Assembly: GCA_963817515.1 (NCBI GenBank)
Contig: CAWFPJ010000005.1
Location: 104,056 to 168,055 of the forward strand
Direction of reading: 5' to 3'
Length of the DNA stretch: 64,000 bases
From: DATMNI01 sp963817515
GTDB taxonomy: Bacteria; Acidobacteriota; Terriglobia; Bryobacterales; Bryobacteraceae
The translations under genes were made by a program, and so were the position numbers. This document shows positions 37,014 to 46,400 of the stretch, piece by piece (position 1 is the stretch's first letter; every line of letters begins with the position of its first letter). The notes below the pieces were generated by a model. That model had not been told where the DNA came from. It searched no databases and worked only from the letters and a program-made list of their open reading frames with translations.

Positions 37014-37027
37014 CGCGCGGCCGCGCG
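37014..37027. terminator. Perfect GC palindrome between convergent operons
   Basis: CGCGCGG / CCGCGCG, filling the 22-bp gap between the stops of the DUF1501 and DUF1552 genes. It may end transcription in both directions, though no T-tract follows. Its flanks (GGCGGCACG before, GCTACACC after) resemble copy 3 of the palindromic element, so it may be a degenerate relative. Confidence 0.4.
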
Positions 37028-38380
37028 CTACACCAACACGCCGGGCAGCCGGCCGGTACTGTCGGCGAAACGTTCGACGGGCGTGCCGAAGGCGTCCAGC
37101 ATCGACACCCAAAGATTCGCCATCGGAGTATCCGCCGGGTAGCTGAGATGCTGACCGGCGGCGATGCGGCCTCCGGCGCGGCCGGCCAGCACGATCGGCA
37201 GATTGTGCGGGTCGTGCTTGTTGCCGTCGCGCAGGCCGGCGCCCAGCAGGATCATGGATTGGTCCAGCACGCTTCGCTCGCCTTCTTTCATGGCGTGAAG
37301 CTTACGCAGCAGATACGCGTACTGCTCCACATGCCAGCGGTTGATGAGCTGATACTGGCGCAGCTTGTCGGCATCGTTCTGGTGGTGCGAGATGGAATGG
37401 TGCGCGCCTTTGACGCCTTCGAGGAACGAGAAATTCTCGTTGCTTACGGCGTTGCCGAACATAAAGCTGGCGATGCGCGTGGTGTCGCTCTGAAAGGCCA
37501 GGGCGATCATGTCGAGCATCAGGCGCACGTGCTCGGCATGCTGCTTCGGAATGCCTTCCGGCGGAGCGGCGGCGGCCACACGGGCCCTGGGCTTCCACTT
37601 GGTGCGATGCGCCTTGCCGGCCCGGTCCACGCGCATTTCGAGCGACCGCACTACCGACAAATACTCGTCCAACCTAATCCGGTCGGCAGCGCCCAGCTGG
37701 CCGCGCAGTTGTTTGGCGTCGTCCTGAACCTGGTCGAGCAGCGCCAGGTCGTCTTTGGCGGAATTGGCCTGGGGGCCGGTAGCGCGCAACAGGCGTTCGT
37801 AGACGAATCGCGGGTTGATCTCTTTGGCGACCGGGCTGGTGGGCCCGCTCCAGGCGATGTGCGAACCGTACACGCGGGTATATCCCACGTTGGTATCGAC
37901 GCCGGTGGCGACGGGTGCCGTACCCAGTTCGAGTGAGGCCAGCGGCGTCCGGTCGGCGGCGGCCTTGGCGGCAGCCTGGTCCATGGAAATACCGTGGCAG
38001 TTGATGTCCACCCCGAGAGTCTTGCTGACACTGGTGCAGGTCAGAAAGCCGGAGGTTTTGATGTAGTGGCCTTCGGCGCCCTTAGCCGCTTGATTCCAGA
38101 GATTGGTCGCGACTAGCACTTCACTCTTGAGGTCCGCCAACGGCTCAAGGGTGGGCGACAGCGTGAAGTCGCGGCCGGTGCCCTGCGGAGTCCACATGTC
38201 CTCGCGAACGCCGTTGGGCATATAGAGGATGGCCATGCGGACGGTGGAACGCTGGGCGGCTCCGGCCGATGCCGGCATCAAGATTTGGGGCGCCATGATC
38301 TCCAACCAGGGCAGCGCCAGACTTGCGCCGGCGCCCCGAAGCAGGGTTCTGCGTGAAATCGGATGGTGGCGGCGGATCAT
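37028..38380 (-). CDS. DUF1552 family Tat-exported protein
   Basis: A 450-residue protein with a twin-arginine signal (SRRTLLRGAGASLALPWLEIMAP). The DUF1552 (PF07586) core includes RMAILYMPNGVREDMWTPQGTGRDFTLSPTLEPLADLKSEVLV, a typical long domain to the C-terminus. Function unknown; always the partner of DUF1592/1588/1595 proteins. Here it follows the DUF1592 gene with a 4-bp overlap, so both are made together. Confidence 0.92.
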   Translation of the reverse strand: MIRRHHPISRRTLLRGAGASLALPWLEIMAPQILMPASAGAAQRSTVRMAILYMPNGVREDMWTPQGTGRDFTLSPTLEPLADLKSEVLVATNLWNQAAKGAEGHYIKTSGFLTCTSVSKTLGVDINCHGISMDQAAAKAAADRTPLASLELGTAPVATGVDTNVGYTRVYGSHIAWSGPTSPVAKEINPRFVYERLLRATGPQANSAKDDLALLDQVQDDAKQLRGQLGAADRIRLDEYLSVVRSLEMRVDRAGKAHRTKWKPRARVAAAAPPEGIPKQHAEHVRLMLDMIALAFQSDTTRIASFMFGNAVSNENFSFLEGVKGAHHSISHHQNDADKLRQYQLINRWHVEQYAYLLRKLHAMKEGERSVLDQSMILLGAGLRDGNKHDPHNLPIVLAGRAGGRIAAGQHLSYPADTPMANLWVSMLDAFGTPVERFADSTGRLPGVLV

Positions 38381-40275
38381 AATTTACCTCCAATTATACT
38401 CGCCTGGTAGCGGAACGGCATGCTGAGTACGATGGCCTGAATCAGCGTCTGGGAACGATACTGCTGCTTCTCGATCTGGTCCAGAATCTGGTCCACCGTG
38501 CAGGAATCGGAGGGCGTTAATCCGCGGCCCAGAGCGTAGCCGAGCATCTTCGAAGTGAAATGGCGCAGGAATACAGTCTTACGTTCCAGCAGAACCTTCT
38601 TCAATTCCTCGGGGCCATTGATAACCGTGCCATCCGGCAATTGGCCGCGATTGTCGATCGGCTGGCCGCTATCGTCGGTTCGCCAGCGGCCGAGCACGTC
38701 GTAGTTTTCGAGCGCGAAACCGAGCGGATCGATGCGGCTGTGGCAACTGGCGCAAACCGGGTCGCGCCGATGCTCTTCCAGACGCTCGCGCAGCGTCTTG
38801 GGCGAAGCGCCCTCATGATTCTCCGTGAGCGCCGGAACATTCGGCGGAGGAGGGGGCGGCGGCGTGCCCAGAATGGTTTCGAGAATCCACTTGCCGCGCA
38901 GCACCGGGCTGGTGCGCTGCGGGTATGACGATACGGCCAGCACCGCGGCCATGGTTAGAATGCCGCCGCGATGGCTCCCTGCCGGCAGTTCGGCGTGCTT
39001 GGGCTGCTGAGTGAGACCAGTCAGCTTGAGCTCATAGTGTTTTGCAAGCGCATTACTGAGGACGGTGAAGTTGGAGTCCAGCAGACTTACCAGCGGCAGA
39101 TTCTGGGAAAGGATTTCCTGGAAGAACAGGATCGGCTCATAGCGCATGGCCGACTGCAGAGCAGGCTCGTAGTATGTCGGGAACAGCTTCTCGTCCGGCT
39201 TGATGTCGAGGCCCAGTTCGCGAGTGTTGAGCCACTGGTCGATGAAGCGTTCGGCGAACTCGCGGGCCTTCTCGTCCTTCAACATGCGGCCGATCTGCTC
39301 CGTAAGCACGGCCGGGTCCTGCAGCTTGCCTTGTGCCGCGAGGTCGAAAAGGGCAGCATCGGGCATGGTGCCCCACAAGAAGTAGGAGAGGCGCGAGGCC
39401 ATGGCGTAGCTGTCCAGCAGCCGCGGTTCGGAGCCGGGGATGGGTTGCTCGGTGTTGGGTTGGCCTGTGCTGGGCAATTCCAAGTGGAAAAGAAAGTTGG
39501 GCGATACCAGAACGCCGGCCAGAACAAATAGAATGGACCGGTCGAAATTCTCCCCGCGCTTTTGAGCAGTGCGGAAGAGGTTCAGGTAGCGGTCTACCTC
39601 ACCTGCGGCAGCGGGACGGCGAAACGCCCGCGGCAGGAAAGCTTCCAATATTTTGCGCGCGGCCTGTTCGGGCGTAGTTCCGTCGCGCGGCTCGGCGATG
39701 AGAAAAGCCGCCCTGGATTTGGGATCTTTGGCGGCGTAGTCCAGAGCTTCCTTGGCGGCTTCCAGATACTTCTCGGCGTGAATGGGCGAGAGAAACAACG
39801 TTTCAGCGGCGTTGTCAAAGCCTTCGCCCCCGGCGCCGTCGGAGGGAAGCGCATGGCCGGCGTTGAAGTGCACGCGCAGCAAATCGCGGATAGTGGCGGC
39901 GTATTCGTCGCGGTTCAGCCGGCGCATGGTATGCGGGCCGGGAACCACACCGTTGCGGCAGGCAGCGGTGTGCAGCGACAGGTCAATCCATGCCAGCAAC
40001 GGCTCGCGCTCCTCGAGTGAAGGAGCAGGCATGCCTTTGGGAGGCATCTCGCCGTTGCGCACGCGCATCAGGAGCTTGTTCCAGGTGCCGGTTGCGGTGC
40101 TCAGACTTGCCGGCGCGGCAAGCGAGGAGAGGGCCATTCCGCCGGCCGGGGACGGGCCTTGGTGGCAGCCCTGGCAGTACTTTTTCAGCAGCGTCTGGGC
40201 ATCGTCAAAGGAAAAGTCGCCAGCCCAGGCTGATGGCGAAACGAAGCCAATCAGCAGGAAAGCGCAAGCTCGCAT
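38377..40275 (-). CDS. DUF1592-type multidomain cytochrome-like protein (PSD3/5/4-PSCyt3-PSD2)
   Basis: About 632 residues from ATG 40275, which starts a clear signal peptide (MRACAFLLIGFVSPSAWAG); the frame reaching 40536 adds 87 unlikely residues and overlaps a divergent promoter. An N-terminal cytochrome-like domain has CQGCH at 34-38. Domains in order: DUF1587 (RRLNRDEYAATIRDLL), DUF1595, DUF1592 (SYAMASRLSYFLWGTMPDAALFDLA), DUF1588 with CASCHSRIDPLGFALENYD, and DUF1585 (LGYALGRGLTPSDSC). Partner of the DUF1552 gene. The two CxxCH motifs suggest two hemes. Confidence 0.92.
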   Translation of the reverse strand: MRACAFLLIGFVSPSAWAGDFSFDDAQTLLKKYCQGCHQGPSPAGGMALSSLAAPASLSTATGTWNKLLMRVRNGEMPPKGMPAPSLEEREPLLAWIDLSLHTAACRNGVVPGPHTMRRLNRDEYAATIRDLLRVHFNAGHALPSDGAGGEGFDNAAETLFLSPIHAEKYLEAAKEALDYAAKDPKSRAAFLIAEPRDGTTPEQAARKILEAFLPRAFRRPAAAGEVDRYLNLFRTAQKRGENFDRSILFVLAGVLVSPNFLFHLELPSTGQPNTEQPIPGSEPRLLDSYAMASRLSYFLWGTMPDAALFDLAAQGKLQDPAVLTEQIGRMLKDEKAREFAERFIDQWLNTRELGLDIKPDEKLFPTYYEPALQSAMRYEPILFFQEILSQNLPLVSLLDSNFTVLSNALAKHYELKLTGLTQQPKHAELPAGSHRGGILTMAAVLAVSSYPQRTSPVLRGKWILETILGTPPPPPPPNVPALTENHEGASPKTLRERLEEHRRDPVCASCHSRIDPLGFALENYDVLGRWRTDDSGQPIDNRGQLPDGTVINGPEELKKVLLERKTVFLRHFTSKMLGYALGRGLTPSDSCTVDQILDQIEKQQYRSQTLIQAIVLSMPFRYQASIIGGKL

Positions 40276-40357
40276 GGGATGGGACCAGTCGTAACACCAA
40301 GAATACAATGGCCTGTGGGGAAGCGCAATGGTTCCTCTTATCCAGCGAACAAATCTC

Positions 40358-40388
40358 TTGACAAGAACTAGTCTGTGATACAGACTAG
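40358..40388 (+). promoter_or_regulatory. Promoter with 21-bp palindromic operator
   Basis: A consensus -35 box TTGACA is at 40358-40363. From 40368 to 40388 there is a perfect palindrome: CTAGTCTGT, GAT, ACAGACTAG. It occupies the place of the -10 region, and the ATG of the membrane gene follows at 40394, so the transcript would be nearly leaderless. The obvious candidate binder is the winged-helix protein encoded by the second gene of this operon. The binding link is inferred, not shown. Confidence 0.7.
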
Positions 40389-40393
40389 ACTGC

Positions 40394-41101
40394 ATGAAGA
40401 ACGTATCTATCGCACAGAATGCTTCTCCGGGGCGGCGAGCAGCTTCGTACTGGTTCATCGACGGCTTGCCGGAGATTGTTTTTGGCGTATCGCTCCTGCT
40501 GTTCGCGGCCCTCGGCCTGGTTTGGCAGGCGTACACGGCTCATGGCTCATTGGAGAACGGCTATTTCCTGGTTGTCGCAGCCGGGTTCGCCGTCCTTTGG
40601 TGGAAGGGCAACGCAGTGATCGATTGGCTGAAATCACGCCTGACTTATCCCCGCACGGGATACGTCCCTCCGCCTGAGGACCCCGAACCGCGCGCCAGAC
40701 TGACCACTCTTTCGATTCGCCCGGAGCCGCGGCCGAACGAAAACATAACATTCTTCCGGCAGCGTACCGTGATGTTGGTTTGGTGGTGCCTCTATGTAGG
40801 AGTGCAAGGAAATCATGATGCGGAAGAACAGCGCTGGCCCGGCACGGTAGCGGTGGTCCTTCTGGCTGCCGCCTTGTATTGGGCAGGCCGCAAGTCCGAG
40901 CGGCCCTACCGATGGTGGTCGCTTCTGGCGCTGGCGTTAACGGCAGTGATGTTTTCGCAAGTGGAGCTTTCGACCATGGTCCGGAGGTCTCTGCCGCTGT
41001 TTTTAGTCGGCAGTTGGTTTTTGGCGCAAGGGGTTTGCACGCTGGTTCAATACCTGCGCGAGAACCCGTATCCACGGGCTTCGGAAGGCGTTGGAGCGTG
41101 A
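40394..41101 (+). CDS. Polytopic membrane protein of a regulator operon
   Basis: A 235-residue protein with about five hydrophobic helices (near residues 27-45, 56-74, 125-140, 150-165, 175-215) and a polar loop (about 85-120, PPPEDPEPRARLT). The N-terminal FIDGLPEIVFGVSLLLFA is typical of small membrane proteins found next to winged-helix regulators. It is followed by a regulator gene with GTGA overlap, and preceded by a palindromic operator, so a self-regulated two-gene operon is likely. No transport signature was recognised. Confidence 0.75.
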   Translation: MKNVSIAQNASPGRRAASYWFIDGLPEIVFGVSLLLFAALGLVWQAYTAHGSLENGYFLVVAAGFAVLWWKGNAVIDWLKSRLTYPRTGYVPPPEDPEPRARLTTLSIRPEPRPNENITFFRQRTVMLVWWCLYVGVQGNHDAEEQRWPGTVAVVLLAAALYWAGRKSERPYRWWSLLALALTAVMFSQVELSTMVRRSLPLFLVGSWFLAQGVCTLVQYLRENPYPRASEGVGA

Positions 41102-41418
41102 CTCCCAAGATCCAGGAAATCTCCCAACTCGACCGCCTGATCCACGAGCCTGCGCGGTTGTCGATCATGATGATCCTCGATGGGGTGGGCGAAGCCGACT
41201 TCCTTTATTTACAACGCGAAGGCGGCTTCACGCAAGGGAACCTCTCGGGCCACCTGGCCAAGCTGGAGGAAGCCGGGTATGTCGAAATCGAAAAGAAGTA
41301 TAAGGGCAAAGTACCGCTCACGGTTTGCAGCCTGACCAGCAAGGGCAAGGCCGCGTTTGCCAGCTATTCGCAGCGCATGTTGGGAATACTCAAGCCAAAC
41401 GGCTCGACGAGTGGATGA
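41098..41418 (+). CDS. Winged-helix DNA-binding transcriptional regulator
   Basis: About 106 residues from GTG 41098, overlapping the upstream stop by 4 bp (GTGA). The fold is a compact winged helix: LDRLIHEPARLSIMMILDGV, then FLYLQREGGFTQGNLSGHLAKLEEAGYVEIEKKYKGKVPLTVCSLTSKGKAAF, matching the HTH_34/ArsR-MarR-like domain. There is no metal or ligand site. It likely represses its own operon through the palindrome at 40368-40388. Confidence 0.88.
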   Translation: MTPKIQEISQLDRLIHEPARLSIMMILDGVGEADFLYLQREGGFTQGNLSGHLAKLEEAGYVEIEKKYKGKVPLTVCSLTSKGKAAFASYSQRMLGILKPNGSTSG

Positions 41419-41442
41419 AGCGGGCGCATCGGCGATATCCCT

Positions 41443-41486
41443 TATAATGTGACTTTCCGATCTGAAGGAAGCACATTATTAAGGAG
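41443..41486 (+). promoter_or_regulatory. -10 box, inverted repeat and ribosome-binding site of the phosphofructokinase gene
   Basis: TATAAT is at 41443-41448. Overlapping it is a perfect 8-bp inverted repeat, ATAATGTG at 41444-41451 and CACATTAT at 41472-41479, spaced 20 bp, with a weaker inner stem (CTTTCC / GGAAG). AAGGAG at 41481-41486 is a strong ribosome-binding site 5 bp before the ATG. The repeat could be an operator covering the -10 box, or an RNA hairpin if transcription starts upstream. No good -35 was seen. Confidence 0.5.
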
Positions 41487-41491
41487 CAATC

Positions 41492-42676
41492 ATGGCTGGG
41501 AAACGCATCGGCATTCTCACCGGCGGCGGCGACGTTCCGGGACTGAATTCCGTGATCAAGACGGTGGTTTACCGGGGAAGCGAGATTGGCTGTGAAGTCA
41601 TCGGGATTCGCCGCGGATGGGAGGGCCTGACGCACGTTAACCTGGAGGACCCAGCCAGCCGCTTACGCTACATTCTGCCTTTGAACAAGGAAAATACGCG
41701 GACCATCGACCGCACGGGCGGCACCTATCTGCATAGTTCGCGCACCAACCCGTCGAAGATGAAGAAGCTGCCGCCGGTACTGGAGGGAGGAATGTTTCCG
41801 TCGAAGGAGTCCACCAAGAATGGCGCGACATCCACGGTTTTCGACGTGACGCGCGCCGTGCTGAAGAACATCGAGACGCTGGCGCTCGATTACCTGGTGG
41901 CCATCGGCGGCGACGATACGCTGAGCTACGCGGCGGAACTGGACAGGCAGGGCATGAAAGTAATTGCCGTGCCGAAGACCATGGACAACGACGTGCAGAA
42001 TACGGAATACTGCATCGGGTTTTCGACAGCTATCACGCGGGCGATGGATGCTATTGAGCGACAGCGGACCACGGTGGGCTCGCACGAACGCATCGGTCTG
42101 TTCCGGGTGTTCGGCCGCGATGCCGGTTACACGGCATTGTACACAGCTTACGTGACGTCGATACGCTGCTGTATTCCGGAATATAAGGTTGACCTGCAGA
42201 AGTTGATCGCCATGCTGGTGACCGACAAGCAGCACAACCCGAGTAACTACTCGCTGGCCATCCTTTCCGAGGGCGCGCAATGGGAAGGCTACACCGTGAA
42301 AGAGTATGGCGAGCCGGATGCGTTCGGCCATCGCAAAAAGATGAGCGTGGCGGAAGACCTGAGCACCGAGATCAAGAAGGCCACGGGCGAGGAGACGATT
42401 GTCAGCGACCTTACTTATGACCTGCGTTCGGGCAGTCCGGACTTTGTGGACCGCATGGTGGCGGCCACGTTCGCGGGAATGGCGATCGATGCCATCCAGG
42501 AAGGAAAGCATGGGCTGATGACTGCGATCAGCGACGGCTGCTATTCCATGAAGGCGATTCCTGACCCGAAGTTGGGATCGCGCAGAGTAGAGGTGGCGAC
42601 TATGTACAACACGGAACGGTACCGCCCGACTTATCACCACGGGCCAGGGCTGCCGATCTTCCTGACGCGTGCATAG
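41492..42676 (+). CDS. 6-phosphofructokinase, probably pyrophosphate-dependent
   Basis: A 394-residue PfkA-family enzyme (fructose-6-phosphate to fructose-1,6-bisphosphate). Motifs are LTGGGDVPGLNSVIK at 10-24, GGDDT at 139-143, PKTMDNDV at 161-168 and the substrate segment VGSHERIGLFRVFGRDAGYTAL. An Asp in GGDD and a Lys in PKTxDND replace the two glycines that ATP-dependent enzymes need at those places; this pattern is diagnostic of PPi-dependent enzymes in the family. The insert between about 60 and 120 is longer than in E. coli PfkA. The upstream hairpin and -10 box suggest regulation. Confidence 0.9.
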   Translation: MAGKRIGILTGGGDVPGLNSVIKTVVYRGSEIGCEVIGIRRGWEGLTHVNLEDPASRLRYILPLNKENTRTIDRTGGTYLHSSRTNPSKMKKLPPVLEGGMFPSKESTKNGATSTVFDVTRAVLKNIETLALDYLVAIGGDDTLSYAAELDRQGMKVIAVPKTMDNDVQNTEYCIGFSTAITRAMDAIERQRTTVGSHERIGLFRVFGRDAGYTALYTAYVTSIRCCIPEYKVDLQKLIAMLVTDKQHNPSNYSLAILSEGAQWEGYTVKEYGEPDAFGHRKKMSVAEDLSTEIKKATGEETIVSDLTYDLRSGSPDFVDRMVAATFAGMAIDAIQEGKHGLMTAISDGCYSMKAIPDPKLGSRRVEVATMYNTERYRPTYHHGPGLPIFLTRA

Positions 42677-42752
42677 AGTCCAATGGTAGAATCGCTCCCT
42701 AACGGTCGCGGCTCGGAAATGAGTCAGTAATGTAACGGATCAGTAAGTCAGG

Positions 42753-43397
42753 ATGAACTGGAAGCGGCTATTTATCAAACCGGAAGGCGCGCGTCTCACG
42801 CCGGAGCTGCGCGCCCGCATCCAATCCTCATTCGACCAGGCGGCGGCCGACGAGGAGCATTTTCCTGCCACTATCGATCCCCGGATATACCACGTAAAAC
42901 TGATCCGCGAACACCTGGGGGACCTGCGCGGCAAACGCGTGCTGGATGTGGGGTGCGGCAAAGGGCGATTTGCGCGCGTGTTTCGCGAGCAGGAACCGGA
43001 GGCGGAAATCTGGGGGCTGGACATTTCCGAGGAGATGCTGCGCTTTGTCCCGGAGGGCATTCAAACGCGCGCCGGTTCGATGACGGAGCTGCCGTTCGAG
43101 GACGGGTTTTTCGATGCGGCGTACGCCACCGAATCGTTGGAGCACGCGGTGGAAATCGACCGGGCGGTGAACGAGATTTGCCGCGTGGTGAAGCCGGGCG
43201 GGCGCATCGCAATCATCGATAAGAATGCCGAGCAGTGGGGCAAGCTGGACACTCCGGAGTGGGAGAAATGGTTCAGCCGAAAAGAGCTGGAACGGCTTCT
43301 GGGGCGGCATTGCCGGGAAGTTACGAGCCGGTTCATTTCTTACTGGGAAGACGTGGAGCCGGATGGGTTATTTCTGGCGTGGCTGGCGATTAAGTAA
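42753..43397 (+). CDS. SAM-dependent methyltransferase (class I)
   Basis: A 214-residue Rossmann-fold methyltransferase. Motif I is VLDVGCGKGRFARVF (residues about 64-78), motif II EIWGLDISEEML, and motif IV-like region LPFEDGFFDAAYATESLEHAVEIDRAVNEICRVVKPGGRIAIID, characteristic of the UbiE/MenG-like type. The N-terminal 60 residues are a helical lead. Substrate cannot be inferred. Palindromic element copy 5 follows 7 bp after its stop. Confidence 0.9.
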   Translation: MNWKRLFIKPEGARLTPELRARIQSSFDQAAADEEHFPATIDPRIYHVKLIREHLGDLRGKRVLDVGCGKGRFARVFREQEPEAEIWGLDISEEMLRFVPEGIQTRAGSMTELPFEDGFFDAAYATESLEHAVEIDRAVNEICRVVKPGGRIAIIDKNAEQWGKLDTPEWEKWFSRKELERLLGRHCREVTSRFISYWEDVEPDGLFLAWLAIK

Positions 43398-43403
43398 CAA
43401 AAG

Positions 43404-43431
43404 CACCGGCGGCACGACCGCCGGCGTTACC
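43404..43431 (-). repeat. 28-bp palindromic (REP-like) element, copy 5
   Basis: CACCGGCGG, CACGA, CCGCCGGCGTTACC. It lies in the 44-bp gap between the methyltransferase gene and the TonB-type receptor gene. It is almost identical to copy 3. Confidence 0.85.
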
Positions 43432-43441
43432 AAGGGGTTCA

Positions 43442-46400
43442 ATGAACTTACGGCTCATGGGACTTTCGCTGTTGTGCCTGGCGGCCATGCCGGTGTGGGC
43501 GCAAACCACTTCAACTGGTACAATCACCGGGCTGGTGAGCGACCCTTCGAGTGCCGCGGTAGTGGGGGCTAAGGTCAGACTCACCGATACCGGGACGGAT
43601 ATCTCGCGAACCGCAAGCACCAACGAGGCCGGCCGGTACACCTTCATCAACGTCGAACCCGGCATCTACAATGTGGCCATAAGCCATCCGGGCTTCGCGC
43701 AGTCCAAGATGCAAGGGCAAAAAGTGGATGTAGGGCTGGCGTTGAGCCTCAACGTCACACTGCAGATTGGCGCTGCTTCGACCGTGGTGGAAGTGGCGGC
43801 GTCACAGGGGGCGGAGTTGCAGACGCTCAACGCAACCATAGGTTCGACGCTGCGGAACGACCAACTTCAGTTGCTGCCGAACCTGGGCCGGGATGCGTCG
43901 TCGCTGTCCGTGCTGCAGGTAGGCGTGTCCCTGGCCGGCAATGTGGCGGGAGCTGCCACCGACCAGAACGCTTTCCAGTTGGACGGCGGCAACAATAGCG
44001 ACGATATGGCGGGCACCAACGCGACCTATACAGTGGGCAACGGGTATAGCGGCGCGGCTGCAACGGGCGGGACACCGACGGGCGTGATGCCGACGCCGAT
44101 TGAGAGCATCGAAGAGTTCAAAGTCAGCATCACGGGCCAGACCGCGGACTTCAACGGCGCGGCCGGCAGCCAGGTCCAGATGATCACCAGGCGCGGTACC
44201 AATGACTACCACGGCGCCTTGTACGAGTACTATTTCGGGAGCAATGTGGGGGCAGCCAATCTTTGGAGAAACAACCACACGCTGCTGGCCAACGGCCAGG
44301 CGACGCCGCTTCCGGCCACGCATCGAAACCGTTTCGGCGGCGCCATCGGCGGTCCGGTGGGCCCGAAGTTCTGGGGCGGGAAGACTTACTTCTTCTTCAA
44401 CTATGAAGGCAGCCGTTTCCCGAATGTGGTCAGCTTCGACCATGGAACGCCCACCGCTCTGATGCGCGCCGGCGTCCTGATTCTTCCCAACACGGCTGGT
44501 GTCAATACGGCGTACAATCTCAACCCGCGCGAGGTGACCGTGGGCGGCGTCACTTATCAGCCCGCGCTGTGCGGCACGACGACATGCGACCCGCGCGGGC
44601 TAGGCGTGAACCCGCTGATCCAGAAGCTCTGGAACACGATGCCGCTGCCCAACGATCCGACTTTTACCACCGGCAATTCCAGCGCGGGGCTGGTAGACGG
44701 ACTCAATGCGCAAGGCTATCTGGCCAATCTATCGCTTCCACAGACTTCGAATTTCGTGGTGGGCCGAATTGATCACGATTTCGGCGAGAAGTGGAAATTC
44801 ATGTCGAGTTACCGGTACTACAGCTTCAAACAACTGGTGAACAGCCAGGTTGATATGGGCGGCCTGCTGCCCGGCTCAAGTCGCGGCCAGTATTCGTCAT
44901 TCGCCCCGCGGCCTGTCAAGCCGTCGTTCCTGGTGGCAGGTGTGACCACCGCGATCACACCGAACCTCACCAACGACGTACGCTTCAGCTACCTGCGCAA
45001 CTTCTGGCAGTGGTCCACGCAGGCAGGTCCGCCGCAGTTTGCCGGACTGGGCGGCGCGGTTGAAGTGGGCGGCGAGAGCCAGACGGGATCGCTGATTCCC
45101 TACAATGTGGACTCACAGAACGTGCGGCAGCGGTTCTGGGACGGGCACGACTACTTCCTTTCAGACTCCGTAAGCTATCTGAAGAAGAACCACCTGCTTC
45201 AATTCGGCGGCACTTACACCCGGAAGTTCGATTATCACGGGCGCGACGATAACGGCGTCGGCATCAACACTTCGGTGGTCTACCAGGTGGGCGGCACGGG
45301 CATAAGCAATGCCGCGTATACGCTTCCAAACGGCGCCAATGCAAGTGCACTGGGCAACTATGCCCTGATGTATAACGAGGTGTTCGGCATTGTGACTCAG
45401 ACTCAGGTGATGTACACCCGGAGCGGGACGAATCTGCAACTGAATCCACTGGGAACGCCAGGCTTCGACCAGAGCGTGGTTCCGTCATACGACGTGTATT
45501 TCTCCGATACCTGGCATGCGAAACCCACCTTGACGCTGACGTACGGTTTGGGCTGGGGGCTGGCCATGCCGCCGTACGAAATCAATGGCAAGCAGGTTTC
45601 GATGGTGGATGGCGCGGGCAATCCGATCGACATTCAGAGCTACATGCTCAACAAGCAGAGTGCCGCTTTACAGGGGCAGGTTTATAATCCGACGATTGGT
45701 TTTGCGACCCAGCGGAACATAAACGGCGGCGCGAGCAAGTACCCGTTCAATCCGTTCTACGGGGGTTTCAGTCCGCGGGCGTCCCTGGCATGGAGCCCGA
45801 GAGCCGACGGCGGGATACTGGGTGCACTGGTTGGTCATGGGCAGACTGTGATCCGGGGCGGCTACGGCCGGATTTATGGACGGCTCAACGGGGTGACCCT
45901 GCTGCTGGTTCCGCTTCTGGGCCCGGGTCTGCTGCAGGCGGTCTCCTGCGTTGGCGTGACTATCTCAGGCCAGTGCGCGGGACCGGGCGGCGCGAATCCG
46001 GCCACGGCATTCCGCATCGGCGTGGACGGCAATACGGCTCCGGTGCCGAGCGCGACCGCAACTCTGCCGCAGCCGTTCTACCCGGGCACGGTTCAAAACG
46101 GTCTGCTCAGTGCGGCGGCAGCGGACGGTTCGCAGCTTGATCCAAAGCTGAAGCCTAACCATTCCGATGAATTCAACTTCACCATTCAGCGTTCCATAAC
46201 CAATAAGATGGTGATCGAAGCGGGCTACATCGGGCGGAAGATATCCAATGAATTTCAGGAGATCAATCTGGATGCCGTGCCTTGGATGACGACTCTGGGC
46301 GGCCAGAGTTTTGCCCAGGCGTGGGCCAACGTCTACAACCAGATGTGTGCCGGCGCCGGTCCTGCCTGCACGCCGAACGCCGGGGCCGTGACCGCGCAAC

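Noticed and set aside
40276..40536. An 87-residue N-terminal extension of the DUF1592 protein
   Set aside because: It would run through the divergent promoter and coding region and bury the signal peptide that begins at 40275.
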